DNA of 64,000 bases from Neoconidiobolus thromboides FSU 785 (GCA_025603075.1 MU626270.1:124001-188000); one strand, 5' to 3'. Shown: positions 11,361-19,809, counted from the stretch's first letter. The notes: a model not told the origin generated them from the sequence alone. A program made the numbers and translations.

Positions 11361-11807
11361 TATATTAATTTATAGTCACATTTTTCAAACACAACTGGCT
11401 TTCATTATCAATTAAATTTCTTTGTTATGCTTTAAATACTCTATTCTTAATTTCTCCAGCTTTTTAGCCTATAGAAATCAATAAATATACCTTTTTTAAA
11501 TAATTGGTTCAAAATCATGATGCTTGGAGTTCTCATGAAAGCTAACACCTATTCTCTTATTTGCCACAATAAAATATGTAACTTAAGTTAGACAACTTGA
11601 TGAGGTTTAATACTTAAAGTATAAATTGCGCATGTTTTTTAATATTGGTTGGCATTTAGATACATAAAGTAAAGCCAGAGCTTGTTTTAATTGTATAGTA
11701 GTATTAGAAGACGTAGTATTTATTAAAGTAAAATAAAATAAGATAGTTATACTGAATATAGTATACATGATACTAATAAAAATATTTTTAATACAGCTAT
11801 TTTACAT
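11361..11807. other. Intergenic, no gene seen
   Basis: AT-rich spacer between the first family A element and the GPI-type gene. A frame on the plus strand at 11767-11961 is antisense to the second exon of that gene and is not called. Confidence 0.5.
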
Positions 11808-12452
11808 TTATTTTAACAATACGATTAAAAGTAACACTAAACAGTATTTAGAATCTACGATGGACTTAATGGAAGAACTAGCTGGCTTAGAGTCACTACC
11901 AGTTGGTATAGTCTTCTTACTACTGTTTGAACTTAATGAGTTTTTAACGCTAAAATTATGAGTTACATATTTAAAGATTTTAAAGAACACTTACTTTGCG
12001 TTATTTGGGTTATCTTTACTATTTGGTAAATCTAAAGTTCCTCTCATTCCAGTTGGGCTAGGTGCTGGTGTTTGTTGAGGTTGTTGTTGCTGCTGCTGAT
12101 CATTAGCATTTGGGTCACCATTAGCGGCAGCAGTAGGACTTGCTTTATCTTTCGCTTGTTGTTCTTGTTGGGACTTGATTGCATTATTTAATGTATCCCC
12201 AATCGAACTTGGAAAGATATTCATGATATCACCCATGCCACCACCATTTGGATTCCCATTTGGATTCCCATTTGGGTTTGGTGGGCCAGAATTGGGGCTC
12301 AATTGACCTTGGCCTAGGTTCGGTCCAATTGGCATAGGGTTCCCAAGGTTGGAGCCACCACCACCATTATTTGGAAACTGTTGGGTAATACAATATTGTA
12401 AAAGTGGAACAGTGAGTAAGATAAAGTTTAAAATCATTTGTGTTAAAATCAC
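11808..12452 (-). CDS. Secreted Asn/Gly/Pro-rich protein with GPI-anchor-like C-terminus
   Basis: Two exons, 11995-12452 and 11808-11949, joined over a 45 bp intron (GTAAGT...TTTTAG), give 199 residues. The N-terminus is a hydrophobic signal peptide (MILTQMILNFILLTVPLL). The mature region is disordered and rich in Asn, Gly, Pro and Gln, with a repeated PNGN unit and a six-Gln run. The second exon supplies a Ser-rich stretch and a hydrophobic tail KYCLVLLLIVLLK, the pattern of a GPI-attachment signal. Only the spliced form has this tail; reading through would end at NNAK. No enzymatic domain is visible. It is probably a cell-surface protein of unknown role. A TATA-like sequence lies about 50 bp upstream. 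Confidence 0.7.
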
Positions 12453-12928
12453 GATCTATTAATAAAAGAAGATTTTTGAAGTTTAGTTTTGATTTAAAGT
12501 GTATTTATATAGCTTTGGTATTGTCGTTACGGTTTTCCTAAACTAACAATTTCATTATTTCATTTATCATAATCAAACAAGCCAAATCAATCCAATTATT
12601 AAATCAAAAGTTGGTATTGAAGTCATTTGTAATTGAATCTTTAATTTTAATTTATCAGCTAATTAATTTATCAATCTTGGCTTACTTATATTTTCTGTAT
12701 TATAATTATAGTGATTTTATTATATAAACATAGCATAAAACCGGTTTATTATTTATGTTTATCTTTGCTTTTATGTTATCTATATAAGTTATACCATTAT
12801 TTATGATCTTATTTCAAACTTTATTACATTACTTAACACCTTTAGCAATAATTTATAAAGCTATTGCTATTGACATTTAAGATTGATGAATGTTAAGATA
12901 ATAATTTATTAATTATAATAAGGATAAA
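12453..12928. other. Intergenic with promoter of the GPI-type gene
   Basis: The sequence 12501-12510 reads ATATAAATAC on the minus strand, 49-58 bp upstream of the start at 12452, and is a plausible TATA box. I see nothing coding in the rest. Confidence 0.5.
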
Positions 12929-13081
12929 TTAAGGGGAGCCCGATATTTGACTGAGTCCATTCCCATGAAGATATTCAAGATTAATTCCTTTTGCAATCTG
13001 TTTAATTTTATCAAGATCTTCATGTGGTCGGGATGATAACAGTGCTATAAAATTTAATAAAAAAATAACCACTTTATTCAT
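12929..13081 (-). CDS. Tiny secreted peptide, 50 residues
   Basis: A single-exon frame of 51 codons including the stop. Residues 1-17 (MNKVVIFLLNFIALLSS) form a basic-then-hydrophobic signal peptide. The predicted mature peptide of about 30 residues begins near RPHEDLDKIK and ends GNGLSQISGSP; it has no cysteine. The ATG sits 34-42 bp downstream of a TATATATAT sequence (13115-13123), which supports a real transcription unit despite the small size. It lies in the accessory island with other short secreted genes. Function unknown; small size alone leaves chance as an alternative. Confidence 0.55.
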   Translation of the reverse strand: MNKVVIFLLNFIALLSSRPHEDLDKIKQIAKGINLEYLHGNGLSQISGSP

Positions 13082-13114
13082 TTTAATTATAGGATTATAG
13101 CCTATCTTTCAGGG

Positions 13115-13123
13115 ATATATATA
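13115..13123 (-). promoter_or_regulatory. TATA box of the 50-residue secreted peptide gene
   Basis: TATATATAT lies 34-42 bp upstream of the ATG at 13081, a spacing like those of the other secreted genes in this window. Confidence 0.5.
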
Positions 13124-13490
13124 CTTTCTTAAAGTTTGTTGATTATAGTGCTTTATTTTAATATAAAAAATCACCGATTACAATTATTTTTAAAGCAGTC
13201 ACTTCAATTATTATAGATTCTAGATAAAGTTAACTTTTTTAATGTAGCAAAAAAAAGCAAATCTAGCTTTTATTAGAATTAATTAGCTAAAAAAAGGAAA
13301 TTACCTCATTGACTAACTTTTAAAAAAAATCCAAATTAAAAAAATAGTTAACTATGTTACATATGAAATAATCATTTCAGCAACAATATAATATAATCAA
13401 AAGATTTAAGATTATAGCTGAATATATTCATAACTGAAGGTGAGTAATAAAGTAAAGTTACTCCTTATAGCTTAAAAACAATAAACTACT

Positions 13491-13516
13491 AATGAATGAA
13501 TGAATGAATGAATGAA
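13491..13516. repeat. AATG tetranucleotide microsatellite
   Basis: About six tandem AATG units in non-coding DNA just upstream of family A copy 2. Confidence 0.85.
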
Positions 13517-13577
13517 ATAATATCTAATTAGAAATGAAAATAATTATAATCATATTTCAAAATGAGCTAAGATAACA

Positions 13578-13681
13578 TATAGGGATGTTTTTTTTGGATT
13601 CATCACTTTTTCCATTTTTAAGCACTATTTGAGCGGAAAAATTGTTAGTAAAATTCTTAAATACAAAAATACATCCCCATC
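13578..13681 (-). mobile_element. Family A MITE-like element, copy 2
   Basis: 104 bp, reversed orientation, with slightly mutated left end TATAGGGATG and right end CATCCCCATC. It ends 17 bp before the ATG of the decayed secreted-protein gene at 13699. Confidence 0.75.
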
Positions 13682-13698
13682 TACTAAACAACCCAGGA

Positions 13699-13902
13699 AT
13701 GAATACTAAATCAATTGCTGTCTTTATTGCTAGTATCTTTCTTGCCTAACCATTGTCAAAAATGGTAACGCTTTAGATATTTCTAAGGCTCTTGATACTG
13801 TAACCAAATAATTTCAGAAACAAAGAAGCAGTTCCTGCACCTCCAGCTAACCCATCGGGAGTTGCCACTCCAGTTACTGCTCCTCCAGCCATCAAACTTT
13901 AG
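13699..13902 (+). pseudogene. Decayed copy of the secreted proline-rich protein family
   Basis: It starts with an intact signal-peptide-like segment (MNTKSIAVFIASIFLA) that runs into a stop codon. In another frame it continues with NGNALDISKALDTVTK, then a stop, and in a third frame EAVPAPPANPSGVATP to a terminal stop. The order and wording match the intact gene at 51993 (KALDTVTK, then Ala/Pro-rich repeats). At least two disabling changes are present. No intron of normal length explains them. A family A element lies immediately upstream, in what would be its promoter. Confidence 0.7.
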
Positions 13903-14198
13903 CATATTAAATTATTTAATACCATATATAGTATTATCTATAATGAATATTTGAACAAGTGAATCTTATATATTTACTAAAAATAGTGATTTCAAATGTA
14001 TTCCCAACTCATTTATATAATAAGTAATAAGTCAAAACCAATATAGTAGAAAACTATTACTTGATAATCCTTCGATAAAATTTAATAGACGTAGAAAGTT
14101 AAAGTTCCTTCAATATTTAACATTCCAGTAAATTTTAATGTTTGAATAGCAAGAGTAAAGTATTAACATTTAATTTAGTAGCATTAACTTTTTCCATC

Positions 14199-14318
14199 CT
14201 ATAAAGGTTTTGGTGGTGGTGGTGGGAGTAATCCAAATGGCCTAACCGGACCACCAATAAGAGCAACTGGCGCTGCAATAATGATGGCAATAGAAAGAAT
14301 AAATAATTTAGTATTCAT
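14199..14318 (-). CDS. Tiny secreted proline-rich peptide, 39 residues
   Basis: A 40-codon frame including the stop. The first 17 residues (MNTKLFILSIAIIIAAP) form a signal peptide that shares the MNTK/MNIK start with the neighbouring secreted genes. The short mature part is Gly/Pro-rich, ending LLPPPPPKPL. A TATATAAA box is at 14358-14365, 40-47 bp upstream. No cysteines and no known domain. Function unknown; the shared start, the promoter spacing and the island context are the reasons for calling such a short gene. Confidence 0.55.
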   Translation of the reverse strand: MNTKLFILSIAIIIAAPVALIGGPVRPFGLLPPPPPKPL

Positions 14319-14357
14319 TACAAGAAATTGTAGTGATCAAGGATAATTTTTCCATTA

Positions 14358-14365
14358 TTTATATA
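14358..14365 (-). promoter_or_regulatory. TATA box of the 39-residue secreted peptide gene
   Basis: TATATAAA on the minus strand, 40-47 bp before the start codon. Confidence 0.5.
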
Positions 14366-14559
14366 GTTTTTTGTATACCCTAGAGATATAATGCATTTGG
14401 GATCTTTGTTGATAGCTGTGTGATAGCTATTATCTGTGATCACTTAACAGCTTTCGTCTTTAGTTTTCATTAATGGTTTTCATTAAAAATTTCCTTTGAG
14501 GTTTTCTAGTAATACACTTTTTGTCAAAGCATTTAGCATGTTACATATTTTAACAAACA

Positions 14560-14687
14560 TATGGGGCTGTCTGGATTAGTTTCATTATTTTATCTAATTT
14601 TTAGATATTTTGTCTTTTAAAAACTTCGTTTAAAATTTTACAAAAACAAATTTTTTATTAAAACAAAAGCATCCGGACACAGTTATA
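14560..14687. mobile_element. Possible second type of inverted-repeat element
   Basis: The left end TATGGGGCTGTCTGGAT and the right end, which reads TATAACTGTGTCCGGAT when reversed, form imperfect terminal repeats about 128 bp apart. Its outermost bases resemble family A but the interior differs. It contains no ORF. Only one copy was seen, so this is tentative. Confidence 0.4.
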
Positions 14688-15278
14688 AATCATTTTATTA
14701 TAGTTTATACTGTAATTTAGTTGAATTTCTACTAGATCTTAAATACATATTCTTATAAAACTACTAAAAAATATTTATCATTGACCACTTTATAACCAAC
14801 ATTGTAGATTTTTTATCAAATAAATAAACTATTTTAATGTTATAATTACATTATTAATATATTACTAAGTTAATAAATAGCTGCATAGGAGGGAGTAATT
14901 AGCCCCAAAACTATAATTAACCATCCCTATATAGTACAAGTAATATAACAATAGTTTTTACTTATTATTATAACTACCTGTTCTTTGACTACTTATTAAC
15001 TTAGTTATTAGTAGCTTAAGTAATATTAATATTTAATAATCTATTTCTATCATTTAACAAACTACTTACTTGCTTAATAAATATCGAAATTTTTAAATTT
15101 TCTGTTATTTTTGTAAGGTAAACTGGGATTGATCTTTTAAATTTTCAATTTTCTATAGACTCTATAACTCTAATTGGAACTATATCGCTTTTTTTTGATG
15201 TATCAGATACTGGATAACAATGTAGTTTATTGTTATGTTTAATAAAGTGTAAATACTTCTTAATACCTTGTATCTCTA
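14688..15278. other. Intergenic, mostly featureless
   Basis: AT-rich. A weak short palindrome (about 14883-14935, outer ends resembling CATAGGAGGG and CCATCCCTATA) may be another degraded element. No gene recognised. Confidence 0.4.
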
Positions 15279-16271
15279 TTATTTTTTTGTATTTTTGTTT
15301 CTTTTATACTTTTTAAAAATTATATCTGTTTTTCCATTATTAACAGTCGAGTTATTAATATTACTATGTTCACAAATAAAAGTCTCAAATCTTGAAATTA
15401 ACTGATTCATATCTTCTATTTTAGCTAATGCTTCAAATTATTTTTCCATTTTGAAAGATTTCCAAAATGTCCATCAAATATACTTTTTCCATGATACTCA
15501 ACAAAAAAAATTAAGATTAACACTCAAACTACTATTTATTTTATGAATTTCTTTAAATACATAATGTAGGAACTCTTGGGGCCTGAAATGATTTCCTTTA
15601 TCTGCCCATATATTAATTTTTATAAACTTTTTAAATAAAAGCTCTGTAGAGATTAAATCGATTAAACAATCTCCTGCATATGCTGAATCATGATTTTATA
15701 TTTCAGATAAATAATCAAAGTAAATTTTGCTTATTGTTTTATCATCTTTAAATATAAAACACCAAAACCTGATAGTGAAATAGCTTGTTTATTATAATGA
15801 TTTAAATTTATTGAATCTGGTCTTGTTCCTATTTCCATTGTGAAATATCGCTTTGTCAGCCCCATGGCCAATTGTAGTATAATGATCACTTAAGCTGTTG
15901 TGTTCTCAAGTTCAGAGAAAATCAATCCCATGTTCTTAGTTTGATTTGCTATGAGAATTTCTAGCTCCATCCCAAAGAACATTATCTTCTTATTTTGATA
16001 TCTATACTTTTCAGTGTATAAAAGAGATTTCAGAGTATATTAATTCGAGGCTTTTTACTGAATTGATCCCTGATATCTCGAACATTTAATAAAGCCACTA
16101 AGTTTTCTTAATAGTATTTTACGTAGATTTACATTAGTAGTCTACTATATTTGTCTTACATAGTTCGTAGCCTATTATATACCATTCTTCACAATCCAAG
16201 TCCATCTTAGTCACACAAACTAAGACCTTTCGACTTATAGTGTAGTTAATCAGACAATAGCTGTTTTTGAC
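15279..16271 (-). pseudogene. Degraded DDE-type transposase relic
   Basis: Reading the minus strand, long stretches are clearly protein-like but interrupted by stops and frameshifts. The best piece runs FKDDKTISKIYFDYLSE (stop) NHDSAYAGDCLIDLI, then WADKGNHFRPQEFLHYVF and FFVEYHGKSIFDGHFG. A frameshift leads to FEALAKIEDMNQLISRFE. The spaced acidic residues with DKGNHFR and HGKS.FDG resemble the catalytic core of eukaryotic DDE transposases; I cannot name the superfamily. Further upstream, CVTKMDLDCEEWYIIGYELC looks like a decayed Cys-rich, perhaps PHD-like, finger. It is non-functional as it stands and lies amid inverted-repeat elements. Confidence 0.6.
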
Positions 16272-16497
16272 TCTAATCACTGAGTACCAGGCTTCACAAA
16301 AGGCAAAAAAATAACCAATATGGCTGATGTTCTTGGTGATTAAGAAAGATAATATAAGATATAGCCTAATCCAAGTAAAGGCTTATTAAACTGAACTCTG
16401 ATACTATATTGAAGCATAAATTTATTTTGAAATGATTATGAAGTTTTATAAATAAAGCAATCTACTAAAAAATGTAAATGCTTTGATAAAAGTAAAA

Positions 16498-16602
16498 TAT
16501 GGGGATGTATTTTTGTGTCTAAGAATTTTATTAACAATTTTTCCACTTAAATAGCGCTTGAAAAATGGAAAAAATAATGAAGTCAAAAAAAACACTCCCA
16601 TA
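16498..16602 (+). mobile_element. Family A MITE-like element, copy 3 (tandem, first)
   Basis: 105 bp, forward orientation, starting TATGGGGATG and ending CACTCCCATA. It directly abuts copy 4 head-to-tail. A 91-codon frame on the minus strand through both copies is not a gene. Confidence 0.8.
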
Positions 16603-16698
16603 TATTGGGATGTATTTTTGTGTTTAATTTTGTTGAGAATTTTTCTACTCAAATAGCGCTCAAAAAATGGAAAAAGTGAAGTCAAAAACATCCCCTTA
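16603..16698 (+). mobile_element. Family A MITE-like element, copy 4 (tandem, second)
   Basis: 96 bp, forward orientation, starting TATTGGGATG and ending CATCCCCTTA, with a few internal deletions. It has the same interior (TTTTTC..CTCAAATAGCGCT) as copy 3. Confidence 0.75.
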
Positions 16699-16766
16699 TG
16701 CATTTTTAAAATACTTAGCAATTGTTTATACTTTTTAATTGCTCTCTATTGAGCCAACCATATATA

Positions 16767-16936
16767 AATACTAACTTAGTTGACCTTTATTGCTACCATT
16801 TTGTTTTAACAAAATTACCTAAAATGATAGGTGTTTAGGTATTTCTAAGACTATTGATATTTTAGTTAAAAGGTTTGAAAGTAGCAAAAATATTATAGCT
16901 CCACCTAAAGCTGTTCCTTCAGTCGTTAGACTTTAA
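16767..16936 (+). pseudogene. Heavily decayed copy of the secreted proline-rich protein family
   Basis: The nucleotide sequence aligns along its length with the pseudogene at 13699: AATACTAA start, TTTATTGCTA, then GGTATTTCTAAG. It has lost the ATG and carries stops and frameshifts. The readable 3' part is GISKTIDILVKRFESSKN then IIAPPKAVPSVVRL and a stop. A TATATAAATA sequence overlaps its left edge, suggesting a deletion between the TATA box and the coding start. Confidence 0.6.
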
Positions 16937-17163
16937 AGTGACAACTCTTCACAATTTCTTGTATGTTATGATTCATAAAAAATATTTGAACTTATGAAGT
17001 TTAGCATTATTAAAAATAATAATTTCAAACAACATTAATTCGGTTATATGGTACAGTAGTTTAACAATAAATGCAATTTGAAAAATAAATCTTTAATTTA
17101 TTAAAACTCATAAAAATAAAATGTTAAATTTTTTTAAATCAACACTTAATTAAATCTAAAGCT

Positions 17164-17502
17164 TTAAGCAGCAGCAGGTGGTGCATCAGCGAGTGGTGCA
17201 TCAGCGAGTGGTGTATCAGCAGCAGGAGTAGTAGCTGGTGCATCAGCAGGTGGTGTATTTCCTTCTGAAGTAGTAGGAGGTTTCTTCTTGCCTCCTCGAA
17301 TCAGAGCAGGGACTGGAACAGGAAGTGGGATAGGTATTGGAGGAATAGGTAGTGATAACGGTATTTTTCTATGTCCTGGTAATGGGCTATTAAAATTTCC
17401 AAATCCTCTATGTGGTTTGAAAGGCCCAGCTACAGCACCCATAGCAGGGGTGGCTACAGCCAAAATAGTAGCAATAAAGGTAGAAAGTAATTTAATATTC
17501 AT
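17164..17502 (-). CDS. Secreted Pro/Ala-rich protein, 112 residues
   Basis: Single-exon protein. The signal peptide MNIKLLSTFIATILAVATPA closely matches that of the gene at 51993 (MNIKLLTLFIGTIFAAPA). The mature part has a basic Gly/Phe segment, an alternating Pro-hydrophobic stretch (LPIPPIPIPLPVPVPA), a short basic cluster (GGKKKP) and a C-terminal tail of Ala/Pro/Thr with the repeated unit PLADA. There are no cysteines or transmembrane segments after the signal. A TATA box is 51-60 bp upstream at 17553-17562. It is likely exported to the wall or medium; function unknown. Confidence 0.75.
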   Translation of the reverse strand: MNIKLLSTFIATILAVATPAMGAVAGPFKPHRGFGNFNSPLPGHRKIPLSLPIPPIPIPLPVPVPALIRGGKKKPPTTSEGNTPPADAPATTPAADTPLADAPLADAPPAAA

Positions 17503-17552
17503 TGTGAAAAAAATTATTCATTTAAACTTGCTATTTGCTCCTTTAAATATTA

Positions 17553-17562
17553 TTTTTTTATA
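17553..17562 (-). promoter_or_regulatory. TATA box of the 112-residue secreted protein gene
   Basis: TATAAAAAAA on the minus strand, 51-60 bp upstream of the ATG at 17502. Confidence 0.5.
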
Positions 17563-17766
17563 CTCGATGACTACAATAAACCCAAATTTTTTGTTGACAA
17601 TAAATTGATAACTGTGGAGCAGAATCATTTTACAAATTTTTTGTTTAAGATTTTCTTAGATGTTCTTAAAGATCTTCCTGAAAGCTTATTAATTTCTACT
17701 ATAGATTAGAAAAGATTACATGGGTTTAGAAGTTGGAAATTGTTAGTTTGTATTATGTTTCATGTA

Positions 17767-17924
17767 TGAACTAATTGCAGTTAAGTGGCTTTGTTTTTTG
17801 CTAATTTCCTATTAATTTCTTTATAAATTCAATTATATTAGATAGCAATAACTAATAAGTTCACTATAAAAGAAATCAATAACGAATTAGGAAAAAATGA
17901 AGGCATTTAACTGCAACCAGTTCT
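17767..17924. mobile_element. Hairpin-type inverted-repeat element of ~157 bp
   Basis: The two halves are near-complementary over about 70 bases each. The left arm begins GAACTAATTGCAGTTAAGTG and the right arm read in reverse begins GAACTGGTTGCAGTTAAATG. The match continues inward through CTAATTTCCTATTAATTTCT against CTAATTCGTTATTGATTTCT. The ends are flanked by TAT/TATA. It has no ORF and looks like a foldback or MITE-type element distinct from family A. Confidence 0.6.
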
Positions 17925-18232
17925 ATATAAAAATATTTGGAATATTAAGTTAATTTAATTGCAACAGGGTAAATTGGTAAATAATTTTTTCTAATATGAC
18001 TAATATAATCCTTGGTTTTTTACAAATTTAAGATAACAACATATATAAATGCTGTTGTTTTTAATAAACTCATTGTAAAATGTATAATTAAATTTTATTC
18101 ATGGAAATTATCAGTCAATTTTCTTTTTTTACATAATCAGGTTTTTGTTTCTCCATATACGGAAATTTTGTTTTCAATGATGCTAAATTTAATTTTGGCT
18201 TTTTTTTTTCAACTACTTTGATTATGTTTACC
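17925..18232. other. Upstream region of the Sen15-like gene
   Basis: No gene called. A 69-codon Phe/Ile-rich frame at 18012-18221 ends just before the Sen15-like start and looks like AT-rich chance sequence. Confidence 0.5.
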
Positions 18233-18874
18233 ATGGATAATAATGAGGAACTAAAAGAATTAGAGGATTTAAATAATTACTCGTCGTTTAAAACAGTATG
18301 GTTTGATCTTAAATTTGGTATTATTTTGATATAGGAATAGCATACTTTAGTTTTATTCATTATACAATTTATTTTAATTATAGGTAAACAGTGGCAGTCG
18401 TTATCTTATTTTAAATTAACCGAAAATTTTGATTTGGGATTAATAAAAGGAGTTAAAGTAATCTACCTTCTATTGTTTTAAACTATTATTCCTTGGTTTA
18501 AAACTTAATATTAGACTTAAATATTGAAACTAAAGTTATCCATTTATTAAGAAAAGCGAAAATAGCGAAGAGTCAGAAGAATTTTATATCCTACCTGCAA
18601 ATGAAAAAGAAGAATGGAGCTTAGAAAGGTAAAGATTAAGAAACAATTTATTGATGAAACAGTTTAGATAATTATTTTAAAGGTATTCATTATTATTTGA
18701 TACTTTAAAAAAAAAGGAAATACAACCAACATTTGATCGGTAATTTATTTTATTTAAGCTTTTATTCACTTTTTTAAAAAAAAATCAAGGTTGACTCTGG
18801 GAATAGTTAGCGGAGATTTAAGTATAGTATATTATCATCTATATCCTGGAATCTACAACTCAAGCACTCACTAA
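18233..18874 (+). CDS. SEN15: tRNA-splicing endonuclease subunit Sen15-like
   Basis: Five short exons (18233-18317, 18384-18457, 18552-18628, 18683-18739, 18790-18874) join in frame to 125 residues, close to the usual size of this small subunit. Sen15 is a non-catalytic partner of Sen34 in the heterotetramer that cuts introns from pre-tRNA. Recognisable pieces are TVWFDLKFG and KQWQSLSYF near the start, EFYILPANEKEEWSLER in the middle and the C-terminal LTLGIVSGDLSIVYYHLYPG, which matches the family pattern of hydrophobic strand, acidic-Ser turn and VYY..... G. The start at 18233 has context ACCATGG; 18224 is an in-frame alternative. The third exon uses a less usual AAG acceptor. Each exon is too short to stand out alone. 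Confidence 0.7.
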
Positions 18875-19620
18875 ATTTGCCTCTTAATAATGTAATGCCA
18901 TTTTTAATAATATAAATATTTTTAAAGTGTATTTTTATTTTTTCAATTTAAAAATTAAGCAGTACAAGTAATTCAATAAAAGTGACAATTTTTCTAGCAA
19001 TGACTGTTGATATTGATTATATTTGATGTTCTATACTTATTGTTATTTCAAGTAATTATTTCTTATCATTTCACTTCAAAGGCTACAATATATAAGGACA
19101 ACTTAAAGGTATGTATTTGAAACCAGCCTTTTATTTATCAGTTTACTTAGCTATGATTTATCAGTTATATTATAAATCAATGGTATATTAATTTAATGTA
19201 TAATATCGACTATTTGAAACATTGATTTAATTTTAGTGTATTGCATTCAGGTTTTGCTTTTCAAGTGAGTTTTATGTTAAGTTTATAGTTATTATAAGTT
19301 TTAAAATAAAAGGCAGGATATGTTATAGTTTTCAACTACAAATACTATAAAGTTAAATTAGACCAAAAAGGGATGATAATGGGTTTTAAACACTAACTAA
19401 AGGTAAGTAGGTTTAAAAATATCTTTAAAATTGTTAATGAATCCTTCTATTTTGATATTTAATACATTAAGACAGGAAGATAACGAGTTTTAGGTATGAG
19501 CGTATATAAGAATGTTTCTTTACTATCTTGTCCACTTTCAGAAGCTTAAAATTGGAATCATTTAGTGTAGTGTAATATCTAAAAATAAATAGAAATAAAT
19601 GAGTTACAAAATTATCTTTA
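18875..19620. other. Spacer with unexplained splice-like fragments
   Basis: Between 19080 and 19400 there are short coding-looking fragments bounded by plausible splice sites (for example a segment reading YVIVFNYKYYKVKLDQKG before a stop at about 19399). I could not assemble a convincing gene. They may be a degraded gene. Confidence 0.35.
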
Positions 19621-19809
19621 AGGTTTAATCTTAAATGTTTATTTGATAAGCCTTCTTTAACTAAAAGCGATCTTTATAAAGAAAAGTACGATTCAACTAA
19701 ACGTAACTTTATCAAAGAAATTGATGTCAATATTTCTATACTTACTCTTAATGAATTTTCATATTTCTTACCACTTTCCACAAACTTTGGAAGATTAAGA
19801 CTTAGATAA
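19621..19809 (+). pseudogene. Fragment of an LRR/RNI-like protein family
   Basis: An open segment of 62 codons without a start codon reads LFDKPSLTKSDLYKE and later SILTLNEFSYFLPL before a stop. A similarly ordered sequence occurs on the minus strand at 49.3 kb (MFGKRQLDKNELYKK, then SKLTLEKVYCFLFLFPNLE in another frame). Both resemble leucine-rich, F-box/RNI-like proteins that are abundant in some early fungi. Only this fragment is readable here. Confidence 0.4.

Noticed and set aside
11500-11520. GGTTCAAAATC resembling a tRNA B box
   Set aside because: There is no A box or cloverleaf around it; no tRNA was found anywhere in the window.
11767-11961. 64-codon plus-strand frame with a hydrophobic start
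   Set aside because: It is antisense to the second exon of the GPI-type gene, which has splice sites and a matching frame.
16446-16721. 91-codon minus-strand frame
   Set aside because: It runs through two tandem 105 bp inverted-repeat elements and reads their repeat twice (LTSLF.FF.RYLS), so it is repeat sequence and not a gene.
18012-18221. 69-codon Phe/Ile-rich plus-strand frame
   Set aside because: The composition is that of AT-rich chance sequence, and it lies directly upstream of the Sen15-like start where the promoter should be.
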